Position numbers and translations under genes: made by a program. From Sesamum alatum (taxonomy: Eukaryota; Streptophyta; Magnoliopsida; Lamiales; Pedaliaceae), in the NCBI GenBank assembly GCA_034509735.1, contig JACGWO010000010.1, forward strand, positions 4,774,001-4,838,000: DNA of 64,000 nucleotides, written 5' to 3'. Below, in pieces: positions 33,803-45,445 of this stretch. The notes under the pieces are model-generated. The model did no database searches, was not told where the DNA came from, and saw only the letters and a program-made list of their open reading frames with translations. Position 1 is the stretch's first letter. Each line of letters starts with the position of its first letter.

Positions 33803-34290
33803 GTAAAGATGTAATTATAATAAATTATTGCTCCTAAATTATAGTCTTACAGGAACGTTAAACAGGCATAAAATTATAAATTTATATAAGCTTTTTTGCT
33901 AACGTCATCATTCTTCATCTAAACCCTAACGGAAATGGGTCAAGTATAAACGGAGAATTTTCAAAAGAGTTGTAAGTATATTTTCAAAATTATTTTGAAA
34001 GAAAATGTAATTTCATATTTTTAGAGGGAATTTACGTGTAATTAGCCTTTCTCATTATTCAGGGGTGATTTTTGTCTGTATTTTTATGAGGGGGGTAAAA
34101 TGTAATTAACCTGAAAAAAAAGGACAAAAAGGAGCAAAAATTTAATAAATGTGGAGAGATCATAACCGTTGATCTGTAAATGGATTTGATAAATCGGTGG
34201 TAAGGAATAACTCTGTCAAATCCTGTACTAGTTATTACAGTAATCCGGTTTAAACCCTTAAAATTCTGTGTCTTTATTGCGTCTACGTCC
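32984..34290. other. AT-rich region upstream of PDI, with a degenerate inverted repeat
   Basis: A (TA)n microsatellite lies at 33767-33797. Around it, GAAATTATACTTTTCTCC at about 33578 and the reverse complement of a block near 34015 (GAAATTACATTTTCTTTC) match roughly over about 90 bases per arm, each containing TAGG(A/G)TTTAG, suggesting an old foldback element at about 33560-34030. No gene seen. Confidence 0.4.
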
Positions 34291-34296
34291 CTTTAC

Positions 34297-34315
34297 CCAA
34301 TCTGGGAATGCCACG
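34297..34315 (+). promoter_or_regulatory. ER stress response element (ERSE) of the PDI gene
   Basis: CCAAT, nine bases, then CCACG: an exact ERSE-I (CCAAT-N9-CCACG). The overlapping CCACGTCAT (34311-34319; ATGACGTGG on the other strand) also fits the unfolded-protein-response element bound by ER-stress bZIP factors. It lies about 40 bases upstream of the TATA box of an ER chaperone gene, where function is expected. Confidence 0.8.
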
Positions 34316-34354
34316 TCATATGGGGTGCCTACGTGGCCTCACTCCCACCAGTGC

Positions 34355-34362
34355 TATATAAG
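34355..34362 (+). promoter_or_regulatory. PDI TATA box
   Basis: TATATAAG, 146 bases upstream of the start codon. The transcript should start near 34385, leaving a leader of about 120 bases. TACGTGGC at 34330-34337 is a further ACGT-core site. Confidence 0.75.
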
Positions 34363-34507
34363 TACCCCCTCATGCAATCCTTCCCCTGTCTCACTCACTC
34401 TGCCCCCTTCCTCTTCACATGCAAGAAGAGTCTCTGTGAGAATTGGGGTGAGAGAAAGTTCAGTTTCACTCATTTTTAGAGAGAGAAAGGGGAGTGGTTT
34501 TCCGGCG

Positions 34508-37500
34508 ATGGAGGCTAGGATTTGGAGTGGCGTGCTGGTGGCGCTTGTGGCGTTGCTGACTGTGTCGCCGGCGGCGGCGGCGGCGGATGAGGTGGAAAAA
34601 GTGTTGACTTTGGACCATGAGAATTTCTCGGACGTCGTGTCGAAGCACGACTTTATCGTCGTTGAGTTCTATGCTCCTTGGTATGGATGTATTGATATAT
34701 GTTTCTTCATCTTGTTAGCACTCTCAATTTGCTGTAACTTGACTTGATTTGGTTTGTTCTTCTTTATGTGTGATGTGGTTTTAGATCGTTTTTGGGTTTC
34801 TGTGAGCGTGGAAAATTGAAGTACAGATTTTTTTTTTATTCGTGTTAGTTTGTACTTTACGCATTAAATGTTGTACACCACGCATCCGGATTTGTACCAG
34901 TCTTCAGTGTCTTAGATATTTTTTGTTCCCTTCTCCTTTCTCTTGGTTAATTAGGTATTTAGATTTTTTTATATAAATGTTTGAAAGCAGTAAAACCCCC
35001 AACCCCCCCCCCCCCCCCCAAAAAAAAAAAAAAAAGATATTTCCTGTCTGGAAGAAAAATGCAGAATTTGGGCTCTATCTGTGTTGTTCCAATTATGCTC
35101 TTATTGATTTTCTTTTGGTTTCATTTTCATTCTCTTCATTGTTTTTGTGGAATTTCATTATACTGTTCTAGTCAGTAATACTGAAAATTTCATGCATCAC
35201 CATATGTTCTTTGTGTGTCTTACTTCTGTTGATCTGAAAATAGTAGAACTTTAGATCATCAATGGACTCTTTATATTGTATCATGTGATGTTTGTGTCAG
35301 AATGCTCTCTCCTCATTTCCTTTGTGTCACTCTTGTAACAGGTGTGGGCACTGTAAGGCTCTTGCCCCAGAGGTAATTTCCCTTTTATTGTTCACTCTCT
35401 CCTTCTTTAATGTGTCAGTAGTTATAGTTTTGAGGTAACTCATTAGTTTATTTTCATTTTCTCAGTATGAGAAGGCTGCATCTATACTAAGCAGCCATGA
35501 ACCCCCCATTGTTCTGGCAAAAGTCGATGCGAATGAAGAGAAAAACAGAGGATTGGCCACTCAATTTGAGATCCAGGGTTTTCCTACCATTAAGATCTTA
35601 AGAAATGGGGGAAAAAGCATTCAAGATTACAAAGGCCCTCGTGAGGCGGACGGTATTGTTGATTACTTGAAGAGACAAGCCGGTCCTGCGTCCGCTGAAA
35701 TTAAATCAGTGGAAGATGCTGCCACTCTTGTTGCTGAGAAAAAGATTTCTATTGTAAGTTGTTTAGTTTCTTTTTCTCTTACAAGTCTGTCTGCTTTTCT
35801 CTGTTTTCTGTAAGCAGTTCTTGAAATGTTATATTTGTCTACTAGGTTGGAGTGTTTCCAAAATTCTCTGGAGAGGAATTTGAGAATTTCACTGCTTTAG
35901 CTGAGAAGTTGCGGTCCGACTATGACTTTGGTCATACACTTGATGCTAAACTCCTTCCTCGGGGTGAACCAGTCAGCAAACCAACTCTGCGCTTGTTTAA
36001 GCCTTTTGATGAACTGTTTGTGGATTCCCAGGTATTCCTTGATTATATATCTCTTTCTCTCTTTTTCCACTCCATTTATGTTTTAAGGTGGAGAGCATTT
36101 CCACTGTGCGGTTGTTTATTTAAAAGCGGCACTTGACTTGTTCTATTCCAGGATTTTAAAGTTGAGGCACTGGAGAAATTTATTGAAGAATCATCAATTC
36201 CAATTTTGACTATCTGGAATAGTGATACTAGCAATCACCCGTATATCAACAAATTCTTCGGGAGTTCCAATGATAAGGTACCCCTCAACTTGTATGTAAT
36301 ATATGAGTTGTAAATACATTTACCACTCCATTCCGCTCTGTGGCTAACTCTTGTAAGAAGAGTTTCACAATATCATTGACTAGATACTTGAATGTACTAA
36401 GGGGTAATTTTACAATCAAGCATGATCCTTATTGTGCAAAAATAGTATAGCTTAAGTATCCTTATTCTGGTACTTTTAATGTTGTTTTCTGAAGGTCATT
36501 TTTGAAGGTTTCGCTTAATGTAATATGGAAAAGTTTGATTGAAACTATAAAGAGCTTTTCTAATACTATATTGACATTTCTACAATTCATTAACAAGACT
36601 CTCCCAGGTCTTCTGTTCTTATTATGGTAAATCTCTTGCTGCAAAATTATTCTTGAATTTATTGTGCTTTGGTCCTCAATGCTGTCATTGTTCTATTTTG
36701 ATTTAATAGACATATTGCGTTGTGGGACACCATTTATGCTCCTATTGATATCTTGTTGCCTGGTTAACCTTTGGATGCAAGTTTTACCTACAATACTTTT
36801 AAGCATTGCTCACAGTATGTTATGGCAAGGAATTTTACTTATTTAAGTGATTTGATGTGTCCAGGCCATGCTACTTGTAAACTTCAGCAAAGAGCATGAC
36901 GCTTTCGAGCCAAAATATAAGAATGTGGCAACCCTTTACAAAGGGAAGGGCATAAGTTTTCTGTTCGGTGATGTTGATTCTACTCGAAATGCTTTCCAGG
37001 TTGCCCTTTTTTCCATATGCCTTTTCTTGATTTCCTTTTATACGGGAGTACCAGATTTGACATTTAAATATTACCCTTTGTGGTTGGCAGTACTTTGGAC
37101 TTGAGGTTGAACAGGCACCCCTGCTTATTATCCAGAAACCTGATGGGCAGAAATATCTCAAAGCAAACATAGAGCCTGATCAGATTGAATCATGGGTGAA
37201 AGATTATACGGTACTTGCTCAATTTTTTGACTAATAGTTGTTGTATGTGGCGGTTCAAGTATCTTTCGAATTGGAGCTGCCAGCATCTTGCTCTATCTTG
37301 GAAGCTTAGTTACATCTTATCAGTGGTTGGCTAAAATTTATATGTTTCCTTCCCCCACTTCAAATGGTGGCAGGCTGGGCTGGTGGAGCCATTCATAAGG
37401 TCAGAGCCTGTTCCAGAAACCAACGACGAACCTGTGAAGGTGGTTGTTCGTGACAGCCTGCAGGATGCTGTATTCAACTCTGGAAAGAATGGTGTGTACA

Positions 37501-38438
37501 CAACTACTTTGTCTTTCTTTTTGTAGTATTGGAATGCATAAGCTTTGAGACTCAATACATTTGGGCTATATAGATCATATACTTCAATAATGTCGCTGTT
37601 TATTGTTCATGCTGCAAAAGCAGTTAGCTGCTGTTTTCTTTCCCTTTTTTTTTCCGGTGTCTTGTTTGCATATTTTCAGACTCTCTTTTGGAAAGAAACT
37701 ATCGATCTCTTATAGAATGCGCTGACGTTTGGTTTTGATGGTCTTTTACAGTGACTGCACCTATTTATACTGTGGTTGAAAACCGTTCTAATTGTAAAAT
37801 TGATTCTACAGTTCTGCTAGAATTCTATGCACCTTGGTGTGGACACTGCAAGCAGTTGGCTCCAATCTTGGATGAAGTTGCCATTCACTTTGAGAGTGAT
37901 CCAGATGTTGTTATTGCAAAATTTGTAAGATTTCCTCTTTAAATTCTTGATTACATTCTGCAACTGATGTTTTGGTCTGATACTGGTGACACTTGCCTAT
38001 ATACTACTATGTGAAAAGTAGCCATTACATAGAAATCTAGCCATTTGACTAAAGTCATATAGACTCTGTGTCGTAAATTAATGTTCATGCTTGTGTTATT
38101 CATCTTTGAAATAATTCATTTGTCTGACCGTTTCCTGCAGCAAGATTTATGAATTGCAAGTGTACTCTTACAACATTGTAATAATCTTCATGATCTTTTC
38201 TCAGGATGCAACTGTAAACGATGTCCCAGGCGACACCTTTGACGTCCAAGGATTCCCCACTGTGTACTTCAGATCTGCGAGCGGTAACTTGTTGCAATAT
38301 GAAGGGGATAGATCAAAGGAGGATATCATTAGCTTTATTGAAAAAAATCGGGATAAGCCTGCCCAATCAACTTCAGCCAAACCAGATTCGGTCAAATCTG
38401 AAACTGTCAATGGAGATTCTGTCAAGGATGAGTTGTAA
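34508..38438 (+). CDS. PDI: Protein disulfide isomerase, ER luminal, PDIL1 type (10 exons)
   Basis: It catalyses disulfide formation and rearrangement in the ER. Exons: 34508-34680, 35342-35372, 35466-35753, 35846-36031, 36152-36277, 36865-36999, 37091-37210, 37374-37491, 37812-37924, 38205-38438, all GT-AG and in phase, giving about 507 residues, the usual length. Residues 1-25 are a signal peptide (hydrophobic, ending in Ala run). The a domain has CGHC at 59-62 and the a' domain CGHC at about 402-405; each is followed by a GFPT cis-proline loop. The b and b' domains lie between. The C-terminus is KDEL, the ER-retrieval signal. An acidic/polar tail precedes it. Exon 9 has a second in-frame acceptor at 37752, which would add 20 residues; family comparison favours 37812. 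The promoter carries an ERSE. Confidence 0.95.
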
Positions 38439-38625
38439 AGAGGTAGCATTTCACCCCCTTCATCTTTTAGTAGCTTTACAATTGTCAAATGTCGATGTCC
38501 GTTCATCTGACAACCGCTGTTCTCTTCATGCAAGGTTGTACGACATGAGGTCTTCTACAATGCAGCGGATTTTATTTAGTTTTAGCAGGTGCCTATCGCC
38601 TTTCGTCCTTAACGTTTCTTGGTCA

Positions 38626-38631
38626 AATAAA
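38626..38631 (+). terminator. PDI polyadenylation signal (possible)
   Basis: AATAAA 188 bases after the stop codon. Plant signals are loose, so the exact end is uncertain. Confidence 0.45.
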
Positions 38632-39273
38632 TCTGGTTTTTACCCAGTACTTGTTGTAGGCAGGAGTTTTACCGGTTTTCTACAGTTTAGCATGAGATCC
38701 AACGCATGTAGTCGACGTTATAAATTATCGTCAGTCATCAGAACCTCGTCTAATAGAAAAATTTTGAGCGCCGTGGCTCCTTTTGTATCTTCAAACTTGT
38801 CTTCAGCTTTCCCAAATGCTCTGAAAAGAGAATGCATGCTTTCTCAGGAAGTGTTTGAAACAACCCGTGTAACATTATGTCTATTTACTTCAACTTCTGT
38901 TATGTTACCGAAGATCGTTATCCGGGCTGACTCCATTTCTGGTAATTCTTAGTCGTAAATTAATTATATGATAAGTACAATGAATCAGTGTGCTTCAGAT
39001 GGCCTCCAAGTTCGAACAAATCTCCCATAATATTAATGTAATTCAAACAAAATCTAGAAAAACCGTCGGAAAAAGTACATTGTTGCAGTCAAGGAACCTG
39101 CCTGAAACAGAAGATCCAACCTGGAAAAAAGATCATACTGTAAATATATATCATCAACACCAGAACAGCAACGATATATCTAGACACATTCGAACTACTT
39201 CCCCAGCTACACCCCCACACAGTTACAGTTTCTTCATGGCTGCTATACTCCTATACCACAAGTTCACCTTTCA
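38632..39273. other. Convergent 3' intergenic space between PDI and the DOG1-domain gene
   Basis: Should hold the 3'UTRs of both genes. I see no other gene. Confidence 0.5.
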
Positions 39274-40146
39274 TCAGTGCTGCTGGCCGTGACCGGCTTC
39301 GCTATGCTCGTTCCGTCTAGCGTCCCGTTTTTTGCCCCATTCGTGAACCCTCAAGTGCAGCTCCGCAGCAGCGATCAAGAAATACGCCCCCTGTACCGGA
39401 CTCAGAATATTCAGCACCGCTTTCAGTGTCTTCAACCTCAAGCCATCAGCCCTCTGCAGAACTTCCACCAATCCTTCCTCCTTAGGCGCCAGTGTCTCAT
39501 CAACACGCTGCGTATCCATCGCCTGATCCACCTGGCCCTCCCTCATCATCTCCGTCACGACATGCGTCAGCTCAACCATTGACGAGTCAGCCACCGTCTC
39601 CTGCTGCTTCGCCAGCTTCTCAGTGATCTCCTTCTCCTCCCTTATAGTCTGCTTCTGCAGTTCATTCACCTGGTCCAGCTGCCCTGGAGACAGGTCCCCC
39701 AAGTCACCTGTGCTCAGGCCTTGTATCAGCTCAGCAAGCCTGGCCTCCAGCTGCAGGCCGGACTTGGAATACAGCAGGTGGAACGTCATGCTCGGCCGCC
39801 ACCCGCCTATCCACAGAAACGCGTCCTCCAGGCTGCTCCTCCACGACGGGTTGAACATGGACAGCACGTCGCTTTTCGCCCACCTCGCTTTCGCCCTGTA
39901 GTAATGCTCGTAGTGCTGGATCACACGTTCGAGCAGCAGACGTAGAGTTGTATCCTGCACATCCTCCCGCCCCCGCCCGCGTTCCCGCTGCTCCTCATAC
40001 TCCTTGGACGCGGAGATGAGTTCTTGGAGGTGCTGGTCCTGCTCAACTATCCAGCACTCAAAGAACTTATGGAACGACTCGCGTTCATGGAGCCCATTTC
40101 GGATTGCCTGAGTCATGTATGTGACGCTGTTGGGAAGGTCCGACAT
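39274..40146 (-). CDS. DOG1-domain protein (DOG1-like), single exon
   Basis: 290 residues, from ATG 40146 (MSDLPNSVTYMTQA) to TGA 39274. The N-terminal block SFHKFFECWIVEQDQHLQEL is the start of the DOG1 domain, and the Trp-rich DAFLWIGGWRPSMTFHLLYS is its typical central motif, followed by long helices (DQVNELQKQTIREEKEITEK). This domain also occurs at the C-terminus of TGA bZIP factors, but there is no bZIP basic region here. Family knowledge: DOG1 controls seed dormancy, and paralogues have varied, mostly unknown roles. An acidic/Arg run (EEQRERGRGRED) lies in the first third. It is GC-rich and intron-free relative to its surroundings. Position next to PDI looks coincidental. Confidence 0.88.
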   Translation of the reverse strand: MSDLPNSVTYMTQAIRNGLHERESFHKFFECWIVEQDQHLQELISASKEYEEQRERGRGREDVQDTTLRLLLERVIQHYEHYYRAKARWAKSDVLSMFNPSWRSSLEDAFLWIGGWRPSMTFHLLYSKSGLQLEARLAELIQGLSTGDLGDLSPGQLDQVNELQKQTIREEKEITEKLAKQQETVADSSMVELTHVVTEMMREGQVDQAMDTQRVDETLAPKEEGLVEVLQRADGLRLKTLKAVLNILSPVQGAYFLIAAAELHLRVHEWGKKRDARRNEHSEAGHGQQH

Positions 40147-40256
40147 CTTCGACTCCGTCCCCCCAGATACTTATACCGAAAACCAGCAAAACAACGGCAC
40201 CAAAACCGGCTTTCCTTGCCTGGTATTGCTATACGAAACCTCCTGAAGGATTTTTG

Positions 40257-40267
40257 CTTATATATAT
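40257..40267 (-). promoter_or_regulatory. TATA box of the DOG1-domain gene
   Basis: Minus strand ATATATATAAG, about 110 bases upstream of the start codon, leaving a leader of about 80 bases. Confidence 0.6.
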
Positions 40268-40269
40268 GA

Positions 40270-41749
40270 GCAGGTGGGATTAAAAACCAAGAATATGGTC
40301 TCGGATTTCCGGGTTCTTGAGAGTAGTTCAGTGTATCTGAGAGCAAATTCAGCGGCGAATAGGGAGAGCCTTCGAGATGTCATGAATATTGGTGCGCAGA
40401 TTTAAGTATTTTTGGCTCTTGGTGTGGATCCAATTGGTGAGTGAGAGGTTTGCTTGTGCGGCTGGAGGCGGTCCTATTGCATTATTTTCTTGTATAGAAA
40501 AATTAGAGAGATGGTCGTCACACTTTAACAATTGTAGTTTGGAGGATATGAGAAAAATATAATCTTACACTGTCTTATTACTTCGTCCCTTTTTTGGCTT
40601 ATTGTCACTTTCTCTTCTCTTTCTTTAAATAGAAAAGACTCCGGACCCATGTCCTACTTCATGTCTTCAATGAGATATTTTTATTTATATATTGTATACG
40701 TGCGTGCGCTGTAATACTTCTAAACTACGTAAAATATTATAGTGATCGATAGTCTGTTATATGAGATATAGTCCGTTTTAACTTATGAGTTTTACGATTT
40801 TGTTTTGAAACAACGTAGCACTAGGGAGAGGAGAACTGATGTGGAGCGCGTGGACGACATCAATAGTATATGTAAGGAGAAGTATAGTTATTAGAACTGG
40901 CAAGTGAAGCATTGTTGAATTTTTGTTATATTTATTTAATTGAATGGAAAATTGATAAAATGGATTAATTTAAAATTGTGAATGAAAAATTATTGAACGA
41001 ATTAATTAATTAAAGAGATGGTTATTTGATAAAGATAAAAATATATTTGAGTACATTTTAATCAATTTACATTTAGCTATAGGAAGGTAAATAGATCAGT
41101 TGAAAGAGGAGAAAAAAAATAGGATTAGTGATATAGTTTTTTATAGGATAAACTTGACAGACCAAAGATAGGTGAATATATAGCCTAGGTTGGGTCCGGT
41201 CAGATTTGAAAATTTTCATAGCAAATATAATACACTTGTTATGTAATTGATGTACAGTTCAAGAGAGTAATCAATCATATGATGAGTATATCAAATTTGG
41301 TGTAAAAATGACTGAATTCGACCTGGATTTTAGTTTTTTCCCCTAAGATAAGTGCCTTTCAATTATAAATAACTGATATTGCTGAAAAAAGAATATTGAA
41401 TGAAGAGTTTGTGATTTCAAATTCTTGGTATGAGTTGCCAATGACGTTGCATAACACATTGGGGCCAAAATTGCTTATGACACGTACATGCATTGGGTGA
41501 GAGCAAATTAGGGAGGCGGTTCAATGCAACTAGAGAAGCACTTTTTTGGCTAAAAACAAATGTTTGAGTGGAGGAAAATCACTTTTAAGGTTACATACGA
41601 CGATATCAATCAACTTTCATTTTTGTGTAGGAAAGCATTAAATAAATGGGATGGGATTACATCATCCACGCTCCCACTTGGAACAAAATCTTGTTTTGTT
41701 ATGGTATATTATAAAGAAAGAGTTTAGTGACATCAAATGAAAATTTTAC
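40270..41749. other. Upstream of the DOG1-domain gene, AT-rich
   Basis: No further gene or clear element seen. Confidence 0.4.
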
Positions 41750-42720
41750 TTAATTTTTTTTTTATTGCGACGATCACATTCTGTCCCAAGCAACGACGAC
41801 ATTTGAGACGGTGCGATGGATGACGTAATGTGTACGGGAATCTGTCAGGAAAAAGAAGATCTAAAATTTTCGACGAAAGTATCGTCGCAAACACTGTCGC
41901 AGAGCCAGACTTCTTCCATGACCGTCGAAACACCCGTCGCAAATAGGGTTGGCAGATGAGTCGAGCCAACTCACGCTCAGCCCGGGCTCGAACTCGAGCT
42001 CCTTGATGAGTTGAGTTCGAGCTAATATATTTATGTTCAAAAGGCTCGCGAGCTTTTTTTCTATTTTTTAAGATTTTTTTATTCTTAAATATTTTTATAT
42101 ATTGAACTACACATATTTAGTATATCAAATTAATAAACAAAATATTTATAATAAATTTTAATGTATAATACATTTAATAACATAGTTAGTAAAAATTTCA
42201 AAATAATTGTTATTTAAAAAAAATTGAACAAGCTCGAGCTCGAGCCTGATTTTTTTGCCGAGCTCGGCCCATTTACACCCCTAGTCGCAAATGACTTGCC
42301 ATCCCAAAATGACGTATGTCGTCACATATTTGGACAATATTTGCGATGGGTATAACACTTTTTAGATGAGAGTTCAAACCTTTCATTCGACTGTCTAAAA
42401 CCGTTGGTAATACCGTCACAAAAGGTAGACAAATTTGTGACTTGTTATTACCTCTGTTGTGAATTCACGTGCTTGTCGCAAACCTAACGACTAGTTCAAA
42501 CCATCTCAATAATGTCGCAGAAGACGTGATCAAAGTGTTTATCTGCGATTGTCGAAGAGTTGACTCCATGAGCTCCACGCAACTACAGACTCCTAACCCT
42601 AGCAAAGACCTTCAGCCACTGGAGCCGCCCAATCGCCGGCGCATATTCATGGCTGCTCTCACTGCCTCGAGCGCCTCGTCTCAAGCGGCATGACCACCAG
42701 CTCGAGGCACTGCCTATCAC
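41750..42720. mobile_element. Decayed DNA transposon with GTCGCAAA-type subterminal repeats
   Basis: Variants of GTCGCAAA and CGACGAAA recur on both sides (about 41768, 41870, 41883, 41936, 42294, 42475, 42513). Short repeats of this kind are typical of CACTA (EnSpm) ends, but I did not find the CACTA termini. Interrupted by a hAT MITE at 41944-42293. No transposase coding seen. Confidence 0.4.
41944..42293. mobile_element. 350-bp hAT-type MITE with perfect 8-bp TSD
   Basis: The flanks are identical 8-mers, GTCGCAAA (41936-41943 and 42294-42301). The termini are inverted: TAGGGTTGGCAGATGAGTCGAGCC and, from the other end, TAGGGGTGTAAATGGGCCGAGC. Inside are inverted GAGCTCGAGCTC-like blocks around an AT-rich centre. 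An 8-bp TSD plus TAGGG ends defines a hAT non-autonomous element. Confidence 0.85.
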
Positions 42721-43489
42721 ATAATAAATATATACACCCTATCACATCATAAAATTACCAACATCACTATCAATACCCCATACATTATTTTTTTTTTTGG
42801 GGGGGGGGGAAGGGGGGACTATTCATGATTTAACTACACAATATTTAAACATTCTCTCAGTAGACCAAAAATCAAACTTGAGAAGTGTTACCGCGTCATG
42901 GGTAATTCTTCCATTTACTTCTTGACTCAAAATCACAATCATATCAACTATTAATATAAGTTATTAAACAATGAGTTTCTCATAACTATTAAGAAATAAA
43001 ATAGTAAACAAAATAATAAAAAATATTATAATCAAATTTGACAATCAATAGCAGAAAGAAAAATCAATTAGTTAGACCAATGACAAAATATGTATATTGA
43101 GATACATACAAATTCTATTTTATGTATATTTTTCATTTTTAATATCTAGGTGTAAAATATATTATACATTATATTTTTTTAAATATTTAGTAGTTGTTTT
43201 ATTAATATTAATATCTTTGTTTAATTATAAATTATAATAATATTGAAGTACATTTTTTTTAATAATTGACAAATTATTATAGTACATGTTTTTTTTTACC
43301 TCTCACCAATAGAATATTCTGTTCAATTTAATTAGATCCCGTTAAAACTTAACAATCAAGAACCATAGTAACATCTAGTTAAAAGATGAGGAACTATTAT
43401 GGTACCTTTGAGAGATAGGGGACTAAAATGGGACGAAGTGAAGATGAGGAACTAACGAAGAGATTTCGCTAAAAAAATTAAATACGTAC
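42721..43489. other. AT-rich stretch with a poly-T/poly-G tract
   Basis: A T-run followed by a G-run lies at 42788-42818. The rest is AT-rich with no gene seen. Confidence 0.4.
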
Positions 43490-44261
43490 GAAAAATTAAC
43501 AAGTACAATATGCCATAAAAAGATTGGCCCAAATGCAAGGCCCAAAATACCAAGGACCCATTGGAAGATGTCGAAACCCAACAGGGAGGCCCAAGCCTCC
43601 TTTCAAGATAGCCCAGGGAGGATCACATTCCAGTTCATGGGAAGGAGCAGGCCAGGCCTCTCGAGAAGGAAGCAAGGTCCAACACGTAAAGAGTAAGGGG
43701 GCCCAGCTGGCCTTATCCAGGAAGGATCATCTGCAATTATCTCTTACTTTTTAGGAGGTCAAGCTCAGTAGGACTCTGCGGAGGACGTTGTGTCACGGGT
43801 GGACTCTTTCGTTGCAGTGGAATATCTCTTTTCGCCTGTGATGCCTCTCAGGTTGCACTCAACCTTCGACCGGCCTTCATCCATTCGAGTCCTAACGGTT
43901 TCCCCGTCGTGTGTCTTCGACACTCGCAGCTCACCATCGCGACATTCGAACGCCTCCCTGTGCGACACCTTATGCTCGTGCACTCGCCTATCTGAAACGT
44001 CCATGTTCGCCGAGGGTCGCGGCTCGCACGCCTTGCGTGTCTTCATGTCCGGTCCCAACTAGCTAGCTCGCCATCATGCATCTCGCCTACAATCTCGGGT
44101 CCTTTCGATACATCTCGCAATGGCTCGGAGCATCCTCGCTCCATCTCGACACTATGGGCCATTCTTACGCCCACAACGCCCATCGCATGCCCAACATTCA
44201 CTCGGTACCTCACCGGCATATGTCTTCACCATGCCCGTCTCATATGCCTTGCCCGAGTAGG

Positions 44262-44751
44262 ACAACATCACAAGTCCGTGGCCCAATCCGAATGCTAACA
44301 TCTCGCATCAATCTCACACGGCATGCCCAACATGCCTTCTTACCTTTCGGCATGGCCTCATAATTTGCCCACAGCGCGGCGTCGCCCCACGACCGCGTAT
44401 CTTAGCCAACGAACCTCCGTGCATGGCTAGAACCCAATAGTGCATGTCACGAGTTAACTCACGAGGTTTTGGAGTGCTTGCCTCGATTGCTCATTCGGCC
44501 TAGAGGTGTTGCCCTTGATCTCCCGCAGCCCGCGGGGCAACCTTGCGTATAGCACGGAACCTCTTGGCTCGTTTCTTGCCCAACATGGGCCATTCTGGCC
44601 CCACGCCGCCCGTCCGGTTCCCATCCCGTCCGAGGACTTTAGCCCTCCCTTCGAGGTGCCTAAAGCCGGCCCTTGAAGGTCCCAACATGTCTCCAAGGGT
44701 TGCTCATTTAGTGTCTTGCTGCACGGGGGAGGCTGGCTGGAGCTCACCACT
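44262..44751 (+). repeat. Direct repeat, copy A
   Basis: Begins CGAGTAGGACAACATCACAAG and ends GGCTGGAGCTCACCACT. Followed by 608 bases absent from copy B, after which collinearity resumes at CCGCAAGTCACTGCC (45362). Confidence 0.8.
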
Positions 44752-44983
44752 GCATGCCCCCCTTATAATAGGCTTAAAAGAATTTTCCTTATTCCAGCAG
44801 TAGACATTAAAGTGGCTAAGGAGCGCACCTTTTTCGCATCTCCCTCGTCCGACGTCCAATTCACGTGCCGCTTGAACCATTCCATATCCTGCGACGTCCA
44901 CATCCTAAATCCACAGTTTCAGCCCCATCTGATCATCCATCTTTGGGTAATTGCCCTCGCAATATTCTGAAACAACCTTCTCG

Positions 44984-45340
44984 CCACTGCACTGGTAGGC
45001 TCCAAACATCGTCGTCGTTTCATACTCAATCGGAACCTTCTAACTCTGAAACTTGGTGGAGATGTTCCCAATACTCCATGGAACACACCATTGAAACAGT
45101 TTTGAAAATCTCGAAAGATAAAGCACTCTGCTTCGCACATCAATATCTTGTTCGCGCACAGGATGGCGCCCGGTAGTCGCCCTTATATCTTCGTGCCCAA
45201 ATGTTCATGATACGAATTCATACTTGGCGGATAGTATCCTCACACATAAAGGAAGTTTCCATACAAACAGTATTGCAATCCCCAATCGGCAAGAGTTTCT
45301 GCTCACTTGCCGTTTGTGCACTTGTGTGCTGGCCAGGCAT
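44984..45340 (+). repeat. Second copy of the 356-bp module (see 21394-21749)
   Basis: Lies within the 608 bases that separate copy A from its tail. It shares long exact runs with the gypsy copy, such as TCGGAACC and GTTCATGA-flanked text and AACAGTATTGCAATCCCCAA. Confidence 0.75.
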
Positions 45341-45425
45341 GCTCTTGCCGCCCGCACGTCCTCCGCAAGTCACTGCCGACCGTCTTGGCTAAGGGGCGAT
45401 AGGTGACATTCTCCCCCACTCGATC

Positions 45426-45445
45426 TGTTGACGTTCTCGTCAACA
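45426..45445 (+). repeat. Stem-loop TGTTGACG-TTCT-CGTCAACA
   Basis: Perfect 8-bp stem with a 4-base loop, preceded by CTCCCCCACTCG. A related hairpin occurs at 46016-46031. Confidence 0.6.

Noticed and set aside
38221..38952. 243-codon plus-strand frame over the end of PDI
   Set aside because: It overlaps the KDEL-ending last exon in another frame and has no family likeness.
39277..39945. Plus-strand frames opposite the DOG1-domain gene
   Set aside because: These are antisense shadows of a GC-rich single-exon gene; the minus frame has clear domain motifs.
44454..44750. Minus-strand frame conserved at 47255-47509
   Set aside because: The conservation follows from the direct repeat; high GC keeps several frames open and no domain is seen.
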